From an uncultured Pelagibacteraceae bacterium (GTDB taxonomy: Bacteria > Pseudomonadota > Alphaproteobacteria > Pelagibacterales > Pelagibacteraceae): a DNA stretch of 64,000 bases. Positions within the stretch are counted from its first letter, which is position 1. Each line of letters starts with the position of its first letter. Below the pieces are notes generated by a model. That model did not search any database. It saw only the letters and a program-made list of their open reading frames with translations, and was not told the DNA's origin. The stretch lies in the NCBI GenBank assembly GCA_902616725.1, contig CACMTZ010000002.1, positions 1 through 64,000 of the forward strand, written 5' to 3'. A program made the translations under genes and the position numbers. Of the stretch, positions 39,837-47,907 are shown in pieces.

Positions 39837-41105
39837 TTACGCCGCTGAGGTCTTGCTAGGCTTTGATTTATCGTCCGATTCTGAATGAACTATTATTGGT
39901 TGCGATTGCCCTTTTACAGATGCAGCATCAACTATGACTTCTTTAATATTTTCTTGACTCGGTAAATCATACATCGTTTTAAGTAAAATATTTTCCAATA
40001 TTGATCTTAAACCCCTTGCTCCTGTTTTTTTTCTAATTGCTTTGAGGGCTATTTCTTTTAGTGCACTTTCTTTAAAACTTAGTTTTGCACCATCAAGTTT
40101 AAATAATTCTTGATATTGTTTTGTTAAAGAATTTTTTGGCTCTTGTAATATTTTAATTAAAGATTTTTCGTCTAAATCATCTAAAGTAGCTATCATCGGT
40201 AATCGACCAATAAATTCTGGGATAAGTCCATATCTTAATAAATCTTCAGGTTCTAGGCCTTTCATCCACTCACCAGTCTTTTTGTCTTGTGTATTTTTTA
40301 CATCAGCACCAAAACCAATTGAAGTTCCCTTGTCTCTTTGTGATATAATTTTATCTAATCCCGCAAACGCACCACCACAAATAAATAATATATTTGTTGT
40401 ATCAACTTGTAAAAATTCTTGCTGAGGATGTTTTCTTCCACCTTGAGGTGGAACACTAGCAATAGTCCCTTCCATTATTTTTAAAAGCGCTTGTTGCACA
40501 CCTTCACCAGAAACATCTCTAGTTATAGATGGGTTCTCAGATTTTCTACTAATTTTATCAACCTCATCTATATAAACAATTCCACGTTGTGCTTTTTCAA
40601 CATTATAGTCTGCAGCTTGTAATAACTTTAGAATAATATTTTCAACATCTTCACCAACATAACCTGCTTCAGTTAATGTGGTTGCATCAGCCATTGTGAA
40701 TGGGACATCTAAAATTCTAGCGAGTGTTTGTGCCAATAAAGTTTTTCCACATCCAGTTGGTCCAACTAATAGGATATTTGATTTAGCAAGTTCTACATTT
40801 TTACTTGTCTTATTTTCGTAATTTAGTCTTTTGTAATGATTATGAACTGCAACAGATAAAACTTTTTTTGCGTGAGATTGTCCAATTACATAATCGTCTA
40901 AAACAGAGCAAATCTCTTTAGGTGAAGGTAACCCGTCTTGATGTTTTACAAAAGTATCTTTGCTCTCCTCTTTAATGATATCCATACAAAGTTCAACACA
41001 CTCATCGCAGATAAAAACAGTTGGGCCTGCAATAAGTTTTCTAACTTCGTGTTGACTCTTTCCGCAGAAAGAACAATATAAAATATTTTTGTTATTTGTA
41101 TTCAT
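39837..41105 (-). CDS. clpX: ClpXP unfoldase subunit ClpX
   Basis: AAA+ unfoldase that recognises tagged substrates and feeds them to ClpP. 422 aa. The N-terminal zinc-binding domain has Cys11, Cys14, Cys33 and Cys36. Walker A is GPTGCGKT near 120, Walker B is [11 protein letters not shown] near 180, and sensor and pore loops (GYVGEDVE) are present. It begins 89 bp after clpP, leaving room for its own promoter: a TATAAT sits at 41142-41137, but no well-spaced -35 is seen. Confidence 0.98.
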   Translation of the reverse strand: MNTNNKNILYCSFCGKSQHEVRKLIAGPTVFICDECVELCMDIIKEESKDTFVKHQDGLPSPKEICSVLDDYVIGQSHAKKVLSVAVHNHYKRLNYENKTSKNVELAKSNILLVGPTGCGKTLLAQTLARILDVPFTMADATTLTEAGYVGEDVENIILKLLQAADYNVEKAQRGIVYIDEVDKISRKSENPSITRDVSGEGVQQALLKIMEGTIASVPPQGGRKHPQQEFLQVDTTNILFICGGAFAGLDKIISQRDKGTSIGFGADVKNTQDKKTGEWMKGLEPEDLLRYGLIPEFIGRLPMIATLDDLDEKSLIKILQEPKNSLTKQYQELFKLDGAKLSFKESALKEIALKAIRKKTGARGLRSILENILLKTMYDLPSQENIKEVIVDAASVKGQSQPIIVHSESDDKSKPSKTSAA

Positions 41106-41194
41106 AGTTTTTATAACGAATCAATTTAATTACTCTATTATAAGAGACTTATGTTAATCAAGTTTCTAATAATTTGATGTCAATATCTTGTGTA

Positions 41195-41806
41195 TTAAGA
41201 TCTTTTTTCTACCACTTCATCTATCAAGCCAAATGACTTGGCAGCATCAGCTGTCATGAAGTTATCTCTTTCTAGAGCAGATTTGATTTCGTCTACTGAT
41301 TTACCTGTATGTTTTGAATAAATTTCATTCAATCTTTTTTTTAAAGATAAAACTTCATTAGCATGAATCTCAATATCAGTTGCTTGTCCTTGAAATCCAG
41401 CAGATGGTTGATGAACCATTATTCTTGAATTTGGTAATGAAAATCTTTTACCTTTTTTTCCAGCTGATAGTAAAAATGATCCCATTGATGCAGCTTGACC
41501 AATACATAAAGTGGAGATATCAGGCTTAACATATTGCATAGTATCATAAATACCAAGACCCGCTGTTACTAACCCACCAGGACTATTTATATATAAATAA
41601 ATTTCTTTTTTAGGGTCCTCTGCCTCCAAAAATAAAAGTTGAGCAGTAACTAGAGAAGCAACATTATCATTAATTTGTCCTGTTAAAAAAATTATTCTCT
41701 CTTTTAATAATCTTGAGTAAATATCATACGCCCTTTCTCCCTTACTTGATTGTTCAACAACCATAGGAACTAACGTGCTCATGTGTTCTGATATTTTATT
41801 TGTCAT
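41195..41806 (-). CDS. clpP: ClpXP protease subunit ClpP
   Basis: Tetradecameric serine peptidase chamber of ClpXP. 203 aa. The catalytic triad is visible as Ser107 (GQAASMG), His132 (MVHQPS) and Asp181 (ERDNFM). The N-terminal VPMVVEQS region suggests a short propeptide. The gene is 32 bp after tig and 89 bp before clpX, in the standard order. Confidence 0.98.
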   Translation of the reverse strand: MTNKISEHMSTLVPMVVEQSSKGERAYDIYSRLLKERIIFLTGQINDNVASLVTAQLLFLEAEDPKKEIYLYINSPGGLVTAGLGIYDTMQYVKPDISTLCIGQAASMGSFLLSAGKKGKRFSLPNSRIMVHQPSAGFQGQATDIEIHANEVLSLKKRLNEIYSKHTGKSVDEIKSALERDNFMTADAAKSFGLIDEVVEKRS

Positions 41807-41838
41807 AAGTTGATTCGCTTTACTTATACAACTTGAGA

Positions 41839-43272
41839 TTACTTTTTACTAACTTTTTTTGTTTTTTTAACTGGTGACTTTGTTTTTGAGGTTTTTGTTT
41901 TAGTTTTGTTCGTTGTAGGTTTTTTAGTCTCAACCTTCTTTTCAGTTTTTTCTTTGCCCTCATTTGCATGACTATATTCTTGCATTTGAGATTGTTTTAA
42001 AATTTTTTCTGCTTCTTCTTTTGAAACTTCTTTCTTATTAGGTTTTGCTTTTTCTTTAATTAGCTTTAAAATTTTTTCCTCATAGACAGTGCCTCTCAAG
42101 CTAGATAATGCTGAAGGATTTTTTTGATAAAAATCCATGACCATTTTCTCTTGACCTGGCATCATTCTTATTTGTTTTTGGACTTCAGCTTGTAATTCTT
42201 GTTCTGTCACTTTAATTTGATTTTGTTCACCAAATTCATTTAAAACTAATCCAACTTTAATTCTTTTTTTTGCAATTTCCTCAAAATTTTTCCTACTTTT
42301 TTTTGCATCTTCCTCGGACATTCCTTGAGAAAGAATTTTTACTTCATCATTAATAAGATTCTCAGGGATTTCGTTAATCTTAAATTTTTCAATCTCTTTT
42401 AAGATTTGATTTTTGGAGAAACGCTCAAGCGAATTTTTATATTCATCATTTATTTGCTTTGAAATTAAAGATTTAAGATCTTTTAAATCTTTTGCACCAA
42501 AATTTTTTGCAAACTCATCATCAATTTTTACAGGTTCAGGATTTTTTAATACTGTTATTTTGCATTTAAATTTTGCTTTTTTGTTTACTAATTCTTTTTC
42601 AGGAAAGTTTTCAGGCAATGTAGCATTAACAATCTTTTCATCACCTACTTTGACACCAATTAGTTGTTTATCAAAACCTTTTAAAAATAAATCTTTACCC
42701 AAAGTTAATTGTGTATTTTTACCTTCACCACCTTTAAATGGCTTATCGTCAATAGTAGCATTATAATCAAAGGCTACTAAATCACCTTCTTTTGCAATTG
42801 TATCTTTAGGGGCATCTTTAAAGTTTGGTTGATTTTTTGCAATTTCTTTTATTCTTTTATCTGCTTCACTATCATCTATTTTAACTGAATAATCATCAAA
42901 CTTAATATTTTCTATTGGTTTTACCTCAACCTTTGGAAGTTCTGTTACAGAAATTATGTATTCAAGATCTTTATCTTCTCCGTAAGTTTTAAGATCCAAC
43001 TTAGGTTGACCGGCAGGTTTTATATTATTTTCTTGTAAAGCTTTGGTTGAAGTGTCTTTTATAACTTTATCTAAAACTTCACCAAAAACTGCTTTTCCAA
43101 ATTGTCTTTTTAAAATTTCCTTTGGTACTTTTCCAGGTCTAAAACCTTTAAGGTTTACCGTTCCTTTAATTTCTTCATACCTCTGGTCCATGTGAGTGCT
43201 CATAGTTTTTTTATCTATGAATACTTTTAAGTCTTTATTTAAACCTTTTTTATTTTCTATTGTTACTTTCAT
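41839..43272 (-). CDS. tig: Trigger factor
   Basis: Ribosome-associated chaperone and prolyl isomerase. 477 aa. The N-terminal ribosome-binding domain contains the signature [17 protein letters not shown] near 43-59. The FKBP-type PPIase domain spans about 150-245 ([26 protein letters not shown]), followed by the C-terminal chaperone arms. An extra tail of about 50 residues (from about 430) is almost purely Lys, Thr, Ser and Glu. The ATG lies only 10 nt after the CCA end of tRNA-Leu and has no Shine-Dalgarno, so translation may begin on a nearly leaderless RNA after tRNA processing. Confidence 0.96.
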   Translation of the reverse strand: MKVTIENKKGLNKDLKVFIDKKTMSTHMDQRYEEIKGTVNLKGFRPGKVPKEILKRQFGKAVFGEVLDKVIKDTSTKALQENNIKPAGQPKLDLKTYGEDKDLEYIISVTELPKVEVKPIENIKFDDYSVKIDDSEADKRIKEIAKNQPNFKDAPKDTIAKEGDLVAFDYNATIDDKPFKGGEGKNTQLTLGKDLFLKGFDKQLIGVKVGDEKIVNATLPENFPEKELVNKKAKFKCKITVLKNPEPVKIDDEFAKNFGAKDLKDLKSLISKQINDEYKNSLERFSKNQILKEIEKFKINEIPENLINDEVKILSQGMSEEDAKKSRKNFEEIAKKRIKVGLVLNEFGEQNQIKVTEQELQAEVQKQIRMMPGQEKMVMDFYQKNPSALSSLRGTVYEEKILKLIKEKAKPNKKEVSKEEAEKILKQSQMQEYSHANEGKEKTEKKVETKKPTTNKTKTKTSKTKSPVKKTKKVSKK

Positions 43273-43282
43273 AATCTATTGA

Positions 43283-43367
43283 TGGTAGGGCGAAAAGGAC
43301 TCGAACCTTCACAGATTGCTCTATCGGTTCCTAAGACCGACGCGTCTACCAATTCCGCCATCGCCCC
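43283..43367 (-). tRNA. tRNA-Leu (anticodon UAG)
   Basis: An 85-nt class II tRNA on the minus strand: acceptor GGGGCGA pairs with TCGCCCT, anticodon stem TCGGT/ACCGA with loop CTTAGGA giving TAG. A long variable arm precedes the T-arm with GGTTCGAGTCC. CCA is encoded. It stands immediately upstream of tig (10 nt) and just downstream of a strong promoter, so tRNA and tig are probably made as one precursor. Confidence 0.97.
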
Positions 43368-43381
43368 ACAATTCTTGGAGT

Positions 43382-43410
43382 TTTATATATTATTGAAACT
43401 ATTTGTCCAA
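43382..43410 (-). promoter_or_regulatory. Sigma-70 promoter for tRNA-Leu and tig
   Basis: On the minus strand TTGGAC (43410-43405) and TATAAA (43387-43382) are separated by exactly 17 bp. The -10 ends 14 bp before the tRNA 5' end, giving a leader of about 7 nt. This is the best-looking promoter in the window and would drive tRNA-Leu and the tig-clpP cluster. Confidence 0.65.
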
Positions 43411-43419
43411 CGACATTTG

Positions 43420-43449
43420 TTGTAAAATTTATAATTTTTCCTCTATAAT
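43420..43449 (+). promoter_or_regulatory. Candidate promoter for the DUF1289 gene
   Basis: TTGTAA (43420-43425) and a perfect TATAAT (43444-43449) are separated by 18 bp. Initiation 7-8 bp downstream would fall at or next to the ATG at 43457, giving a leaderless mRNA. A second TATAAT at 43430-43435 lacks a well-spaced -35. Confidence 0.4.
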
Positions 43450-43456
43450 GATTATT

Positions 43457-43708
43457 ATGATTGTTTCGCCATGTATAAGTATTTGTAAAACTGATCCTAA
43501 AACTGGATATTGTTATGGCTGTGGCAGAAATAATGATGAAAAAAAAATTTGGAAAAAAGAGGATACTTCAGATCAATGGAAAATAGAAAATCTCAAAACA
43601 ATTAAAGCTAGATTGTCTGGATGGCAATTAGAAAGTTTTGAAGAGTCCTATACATATAAAATTGAAAATGGTATTTCTCTTTTTAAAAAAAGTTTAAAAA
43701 ATGAGTAG
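43457..43708 (+). CDS. DUF1289 family Cys-rich protein
   Basis: Small protein of 83 aa with the DUF1289 signature: SPCISICK near residues 4-11, then DPKTGYCYGCGRN. The four Cys in C-x3-C-x7-C-x2-C spacing suggest a metal or Fe-S site. Function is unknown. An upstream TTG-initiated frame exists, but the ATG at 43457 puts the protein start two residues before the conserved motif; the ATG at 43448 overlaps the candidate -10. It overlaps the following 57-aa ORF by 8 bp. Confidence 0.85.
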   Translation: MIVSPCISICKTDPKTGYCYGCGRNNDEKKIWKKEDTSDQWKIENLKTIKARLSGWQLESFEESYTYKIENGISLFKKSLKNE

Positions 43709-43874
43709 AACTACAATAGTATCAATTATTTACATAATAGGCCTTATCTTTGGAGCTATATTTCTTAAAATATGGAGTGCAGACACTAACGTATACAAGG
43801 GTCTTTTAGGACTTGGCTGGACAGCTATATTTTTAATAAGTTTATTTTTAGCTGACAAACATGAAAAAAGTTAA
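43701..43874 (+). CDS. 57-aa two-helix membrane protein
   Basis: ATG at 43701 inside the end of the DUF1289 gene, TAA at 43872. The 57-aa product has two hydrophobic helices (about residues 5-23 and 35-51) with a short polar hairpin (KIWSADTNVYKG) and an acidic/basic C-terminus (DKHEKS). It overlaps the next gene by 14 bp in another frame. The tandem overlaps on both sides suggest a translationally coupled three-gene unit. No family recognised. Confidence 0.65.
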   Translation: MSRTTIVSIIYIIGLIFGAIFLKIWSADTNVYKGLLGLGWTAIFLISLFLADKHEKS

Positions 43875-44283
43875 ATATTTTATCACTTTTTTATTGTTAA
43901 TTTTACCAATACAAAGTTTAAAATCTGAGATCATAGTAATGAGTGCTTGTGACGACAAACAAGATGAGTTTTTAAAAAATGAATACATACTTAATTTAAA
44001 TCAATTAATCATGGTCAGAAACTACGTGTATAGAGAAAAAACTTATCAAAAATACAGATTAACAGATCTTAGTGTTAAAAAATCTAATTCATATGTAAGA
44101 AATATTTACGAGGAAAATGGAAAAATTTTAACTCATAAACATGGATATCCACAATTTTATACTCAAATACTTTTTGAAAAAGGTAAACAAGAAGTTTATA
44201 TGAAAACTGTTTTAAATGATGAAGAGGGAATTTCTAAAATTTCTACATGTAAAAAAGTGGAAAAATTTGATAGTGAAAGTTAA
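43861..44283 (+). CDS. Secreted protein of unknown function
   Basis: 140 aa. A classic signal peptide is present (MKKVKYF, then hydrophobic FLLLILP to about residue 19, cleavage near LKSE). The mature part has two Cys (SACDDKQ near residue 31 and STCKKV near 130) that could form a disulfide in the periplasm. It is otherwise rich in Tyr, Lys and Glu with a predicted beta character. No domain recognised. Third gene of the DUF1289 unit. Its stop shares TTAA with the stop of the convergent 41-aa ORF. Confidence 0.75.
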   Translation: MKKVKYFITFLLLILPIQSLKSEIIVMSACDDKQDEFLKNEYILNLNQLIMVRNYVYREKTYQKYRLTDLSVKKSNSYVRNIYEENGKILTHKHGYPQFYTQILFEKGKQEVYMKTVLNDEEGISKISTCKKVEKFDSES

Positions 44284-44405
44284 TTTTTTTTACCTTTTTT
44301 TGTAAAGTTTCTTTTTTTTTGACCAAATCGACTTTGAGTAATGTTACTTCTGTGTCTTGCATAAGCTTGTTTTTGTGCTTGTTTCATTGCTCTTTTTGAG
44401 GACAT
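44280..44405 (-). CDS. 41-aa highly basic peptide
   Basis: ATG at 44405, TAA at 44280, 14 bp after the methyltransferase stop on the same strand. The 41-aa product has about 15 Lys or Arg residues and no acidic residue (starts MSSKRAMKQAQKQAYARHRS, ends KKGKKN). Such composition suggests binding to RNA, ribosomes or DNA, like a small ribosome-associated protein, but no family is recognised. Operon-like spacing and the shared TTAA stop with the convergent gene support it; poly-A richness of the genome could create it by chance. Confidence 0.5.
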   Translation of the reverse strand: MSSKRAMKQAQKQAYARHRSNITQSRFGQKKRNFTKKGKKN

Positions 44406-44419
44406 AAATTTAATAAAAT

Positions 44420-45352
44420 TTATTTTTTACAAATGACACAAATTCTACCCATAAATAACTCATCCAAATATTTTATATAAATAAGTGGATAAAATACGAA
44501 ACTTAATAATTTAAAAAATATTTTTTTGGATCTTCTACCATCTGTAAATATTGGTCTTCTAATCCATTTCACATTTGACCAATTATTGTTTTCTAATATT
44601 TTTTCAAATTTTCTTATGGATGTACCATTAAGGGTTGGAAGTTTTTCCCACTCTTCTAAGCTAAATTTTTCTCCATTATACCATTTTGCAGAGTCTCCAC
44701 GTTCCTTTAAAATTTCATAATATTTCTGTGAAATTTTTTTAGAATTAAAAAACCAATGTATAAAAGGAAGGTTTGTGACAAAATTCAAATGAGACTCGAA
44801 TGGTTGAAGAAACTGGGGAAAAACAGCTAATAAACTCCCACCTGGTTTCAAAACTCTATAGCATTCAGCCATTGTAATCTTTAAATTCTGAACATGTTCG
44901 AAAGTATCTGTGCTCACAACAAAATCAAAAGAATTATCCTCATAAGGTAATTTTTCTCCAATACCAATTTTAAAATCAGCATTAATTTTTTTTTCTGCTG
45001 CAAATTCATCAGCTGCTACTTTGAAGATTGGATTTATATCTATTCCATAAACTTTTTCTAATTTATAATTCTCAAACCATGCTGATAATCTTCCGCCAGT
45101 GAAACAACCTAAGTCAAGTAAAGTTTTACCTTTAAATGTTTCAGGTTTTAAATCATTAAGAAAATAATTTTCCATCCAAGAAAATTTTTTATCTTTTTCA
45201 ATATTATATCTTGCTGTACACGTAGCCTGCCTAATCTCTTTTTGTTTTATTTCGGTATTTTTTAGATAAATATCATGATTAAAAACTTCCCAATTTTCAA
45301 AATTTTTCTCTGATGGAAAAGTCTGAAATGTTTTCATTAAAAATTTGATCAT
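44420..45352 (-). CDS. SAM-dependent methyltransferase (class I)
   Basis: 310 aa. The Rossmann-like methyltransferase domain spans about residues 70-190: motif I LLDLGCFTGGRLS near 78-90, the acidic motif II in VYGIDINP, and SFDFVVSTDTFEHV near 140. These match the Methyltransf_11/UbiE-like superfamily. The C-terminal 100 residues include a hydrophobic stretch (LLSFVFYPLIYIKYL) that may sit at the membrane. The substrate is unknown; such proteins act on lipids, glycans or cofactors. It follows the histidine phosphatase by 6 bp, so they probably form one unit. Confidence 0.8.
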   Translation of the reverse strand: MIKFLMKTFQTFPSEKNFENWEVFNHDIYLKNTEIKQKEIRQATCTARYNIEKDKKFSWMENYFLNDLKPETFKGKTLLDLGCFTGGRLSAWFENYKLEKVYGIDINPIFKVAADEFAAEKKINADFKIGIGEKLPYEDNSFDFVVSTDTFEHVQNLKITMAECYRVLKPGGSLLAVFPQFLQPFESHLNFVTNLPFIHWFFNSKKISQKYYEILKERGDSAKWYNGEKFSLEEWEKLPTLNGTSIRKFEKILENNNWSNVKWIRRPIFTDGRRSKKIFFKLLSFVFYPLIYIKYLDELFMGRICVICKK

Positions 45353-45358
45353 AAAATA

Positions 45359-45916
45359 CTATTTTATATTAGATATACTCCCAATCAATTTAAAATTCAT
45401 ATCTGAAATTACAATTTCACCAGATGATGGTGCATAGTCTAAAATTTCAAGAATGACAACATAATGTGTAACAAAAATTAAATTTTTCTTTTTATCCCAT
45501 CTATCTATGTAAGATCTTAAATTTTTAATTTGCGTATTCTTATTTTTTTTAAATTTTTCACTGAAAAAAGAGTTAAGAAATTTTTCAGTTTTATATTCAG
45601 AAAAAGCAATGGAAGCTGTTTCTTTGCAACGACACCATTCACTAGAAATTACCTCTTTAATTGGAATTTTCTCTTTATTAAAAAAATTACCAATTTGTTT
45701 TGCTTGTTCTCTTCCAACTTCATTTAAATTTCTTTGCGTATTACAATTTAAAATATCAAAATCTTCTGGATCTCCACCTCCTGGCGCAAGTGCATGTCTG
45801 ATAAATATAATTTTACCCCCACTTTTAAGTTCATTTATTAAATTTTTATTTGATTCAGCTTTAATCGTTGTGGTTAAAGATATAAAAATGATAAATAGAA
45901 TTTTTATTAATTTCAT
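45359..45916 (-). CDS. Periplasmic histidine phosphatase family protein
   Basis: 185 aa. A signal peptide covers residues 1-20 (hydrophobic LFIIFISL, cleavage after IKA). The phosphoglycerate-mutase-like domain has the catalytic RHA motif at Arg40-His41 and SEWCRCKETA near 95-104. The second His lies in FVTHYVV near 148. It would hydrolyse a phosphate ester in the periplasm; substrate unknown. The start codon is only 2 bp from the start of the divergent glycosylase gene. Confidence 0.82.
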   Translation of the reverse strand: MKLIKILFIIFISLTTTIKAESNKNLINELKSGGKIIFIRHALAPGGGDPEDFDILNCNTQRNLNEVGREQAKQIGNFFNKEKIPIKEVISSEWCRCKETASIAFSEYKTEKFLNSFFSEKFKKNKNTQIKNLRSYIDRWDKKKNLIFVTHYVVILEILDYAPSSGEIVISDMNFKLIGSISNIK

Positions 45917-45918
45917 TT

Positions 45919-46599
45919 ATGAATATTAAATTTAAAAAATTAAATAACACAATAATTAAATGTAAAAAATGCCCACGTTTATTTAATTTCATAAAAAAAA
46001 TTTCATTAGAAAAACGGAAACAAAACATAAATGAAAAGTATTGGGGAAAGCCTGTTACTGGTTTTGGTGACGTAAATGCAAAATTAATGATTATAGGTTT
46101 AGCGCCTGCAGCCCATGGAGGAACTAGAACGGGAAGAGCTTTTACTGGAGATAAATCAGGGGATTTTTTATTTAAAAGTCTCCATAAAGTGAATATATCA
46201 AATCAAGATTTCTCTAAAAATAGAAATGATGGATTAAGATTAAAATCGACTTATATAACTAATATACTCAAATGTGTTCCTCCAGGAGATAAACCAAAAA
46301 ATACTGAATTAATAAAATGTTCTAATTATTTTATCAGTGAATTAGATCAATTAAAAAAACTTAAAGTAATTGTAGCGTTAGGAAAAGTTGCTTTTGATAA
46401 TTGTCTAAAAATTTATAAAAAGAAATTTAATATTAATAAAAAATTTGAATTTAAACACGGAAAAAAATATTTACTACCCGATAATAAAATATTAATTGCT
46501 TGTTATCATCCAAGTCCTAGAAATGTTAATACAAAAGTTGTAACACCTTTAATGATTAACAGTTTGTTTAAAAGAGCAAAAAAATTTTCTAAACTTTAA
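45919..46599 (+). CDS. Uracil-DNA glycosylase, UDGb/family 5-like
   Basis: 226 aa. The family motif GLAPAAHGGTRTGR at residues 60-73 followed by FTGD, and the C-terminal CYHPSPRNVNTK, are the family 5 (UDGb) signatures. Cys15, Cys18, Cys119 and Cys134 fit the four ligands of the 4Fe-4S cluster. It would remove uracil, and possibly hypoxanthine or damaged bases, from DNA in the cytoplasm. The start at 45919 is needed to keep the first Cys pair. Its last 11 bp overlap convergent ybgC. Confidence 0.88.
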   Translation: MNIKFKKLNNTIIKCKKCPRLFNFIKKISLEKRKQNINEKYWGKPVTGFGDVNAKLMIIGLAPAAHGGTRTGRAFTGDKSGDFLFKSLHKVNISNQDFSKNRNDGLRLKSTYITNILKCVPPGDKPKNTELIKCSNYFISELDQLKKLKVIVALGKVAFDNCLKIYKKKFNINKKFEFKHGKKYLLPDNKILIACYHPSPRNVNTKVVTPLMINSLFKRAKKFSKL

Positions 46600-47011
46600 T
46601 TGTGTCACAAAAGTAAGGTTTAAATTTTGAGTATATATCTTCAGGAATTTTAACTGGTTTGCCGTCTTTATTAATAAAAACTAAATGAACTTGTGCTTCA
46701 ACTATAATATCTTTACCTTTTGTAATAAATTGGTTCATAAAGAAAGAGGTTTTAGTTATAGATTTAACAAAAGATCTAATAGTTAATTCATCCTCTAAAA
46801 AAGCTGATTTTTTATATTCAATGTTACAAGACTTGACAATTATTAATGAACCAAATTGTTCTTGAACTTTCTTATTACTAAAACCTATTGAAAAAAGAGC
46901 CTCTGTTCTTGCTCTTTCTAAGTACTTTAAATAATTAGCATAATAAACTACTCCACCAGAGTCTGTATCTTCATAATAAACTTTTAATTTGTGAAAAAAA
47001 TTTTCATGCAT
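46589..47011 (-). CDS. ybgC: YbgC-family acyl-CoA thioesterase
   Basis: 140 aa hot-dog thioesterase. The active-site motif YYEDTDSGGVVYYANYLKYLERAR spans about residues 13-36 (quoted in part: DTDSGGVVYYANYL) with the catalytic Asp. It hydrolyses short acyl-CoA or acyl-ACP. It is usually next to tolQRAB, but no Tol genes lie nearby here. The start ATG at 47011 gives MHENFFHK; a second ATG two codons upstream or downstream does not change the call. Confidence 0.9.
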   Translation of the reverse strand: MHENFFHKLKVYYEDTDSGGVVYYANYLKYLERARTEALFSIGFSNKKVQEQFGSLIIVKSCNIEYKKSAFLEDELTIRSFVKSITKTSFFMNQFITKGKDIIVEAQVHLVFINKDGKPVKIPEDIYSKFKPYFCDTIKV

Positions 47012-47035
47012 AAAAAAATTATATCAAATAATTAT

Positions 47036-47686
47036 CTAATTTGCCGAAAAATAAATATTTTGAAAATAAGCTATAGCTTTCATTTTAGAATTATCAGTAT
47101 CAGACATTATTGCTAAACCATCTAATTCATTAACATCTAAATCGTGGAATTTTTTAAAATCTTCTTTGACGTTTGCTTTAACAGTAACCCACTGATTAAG
47201 ATTATTTTTAGTAGTAGATAAAACATTATCTATAGACTTTTTGGTATAAGGACTAGGTGAACTAAATCCAATTTGATTATTACTTGAGAAAACGTAGTTT
47301 ATTGCCCTATTAGAAAGTGGTGTTGCACCAGTCTTTTTTACTGCAAATACTCTTGCTGCAAAATCATGTCCTTTTTTTGTATTTTCTTTTATCCCAGATA
47401 AATCTTTTTCAACTTTCCATGTAATATTGATAAAAGGTGTCTTTTTAAGGTCAATTTTAACCTCTTTTCCTAAACCAGAGGCAGCATTATCAGCAACTGA
47501 TTTTAAAAAATTACCATTTTCGTTAGATCCAACCGAATAATTTGTCTTATTGTCCGCACCCCTCACCTTTCTGACCTCAAGCTGTGAAAGTTCCGCTTCG
47601 GTAAATTCAAATACTTTTATTTCACTAGCTACACCTATCTCAGTAAATAAAAAGAGACTGATTAAAAGTTTTAAAATTATTTTCAT
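47036..47686 (-). CDS. DUF3047 family exported protein
   Basis: 216 aa with a signal peptide (hydrophobic residues 4-17, cleavage near GVAS). The mature part has the pattern of DUF3047: a jelly-roll-like beta-sandwich with NITWKVEKDL near 88-97, GHDFAARVFAV near 106-116, and a C-terminal LAIMSDTDNSKMKAIAYFQNI. Function is unknown; members are often annotated as possible carbohydrate-binding or exported proteins. It is cotranscribed at most with ybgC (24 bp apart). Confidence 0.75.
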   Translation of the reverse strand: MKIILKLLISLFLFTEIGVASEIKVFEFTEAELSQLEVRKVRGADNKTNYSVGSNENGNFLKSVADNAASGLGKEVKIDLKKTPFINITWKVEKDLSGIKENTKKGHDFAARVFAVKKTGATPLSNRAINYVFSSNNQIGFSSPSPYTKKSIDNVLSTTKNNLNQWVTVKANVKEDFKKFHDLDVNELDGLAIMSDTDNSKMKAIAYFQNIYFSAN

Positions 47687-47769
47687 AAATTTTTAAAAAA
47701 AATTGTTAATACATTATTTTGACAAAATTTAAACAATCAAAAATCAATTTCTATTCGTATATATTAATT

Positions 47770-47907
47770 ATGAAGACAATTTCCATTTTTATTTTATTAA
47801 TTTACTGGTCAATAATGATTTTTGCTCCAGTGATGTCAAAAGATGTAAAATTTGGCAGGGCCAAACTAAATCAAACTAAGATAGTAGAGATAAAACCAAG
47901 AAGTTAA
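47770..47907 (+). CDS. 45-aa single-helix membrane protein
   Basis: The frame opens at a TTG at 47719, but the ATG at 47770 gives a sensible protein: MKTISIF, hydrophobic residues 4-20 including YWSIMIF, then APVMSKDVKFGRAK and a basic end. 45 aa. The stop shares TTAA with the stop of the convergent SDR gene. There is a weak likeness to the two 40-aa proteins (aromatic residue, helix end, F-x-P-x-x-S/T-K), too short to rely on. Function unknown. Confidence 0.55.
   Translation: MKTISIFILLIYWSIMIFAPVMSKDVKFGRAKLNQTKIVEIKPRS

Noticed and set aside
41137..41161. TTGATT and TATAAT upstream of clpX, considered as a promoter
   Set aside because: The spacing is 13 bp, too short for sigma-70, and no heat-shock consensus fits well.
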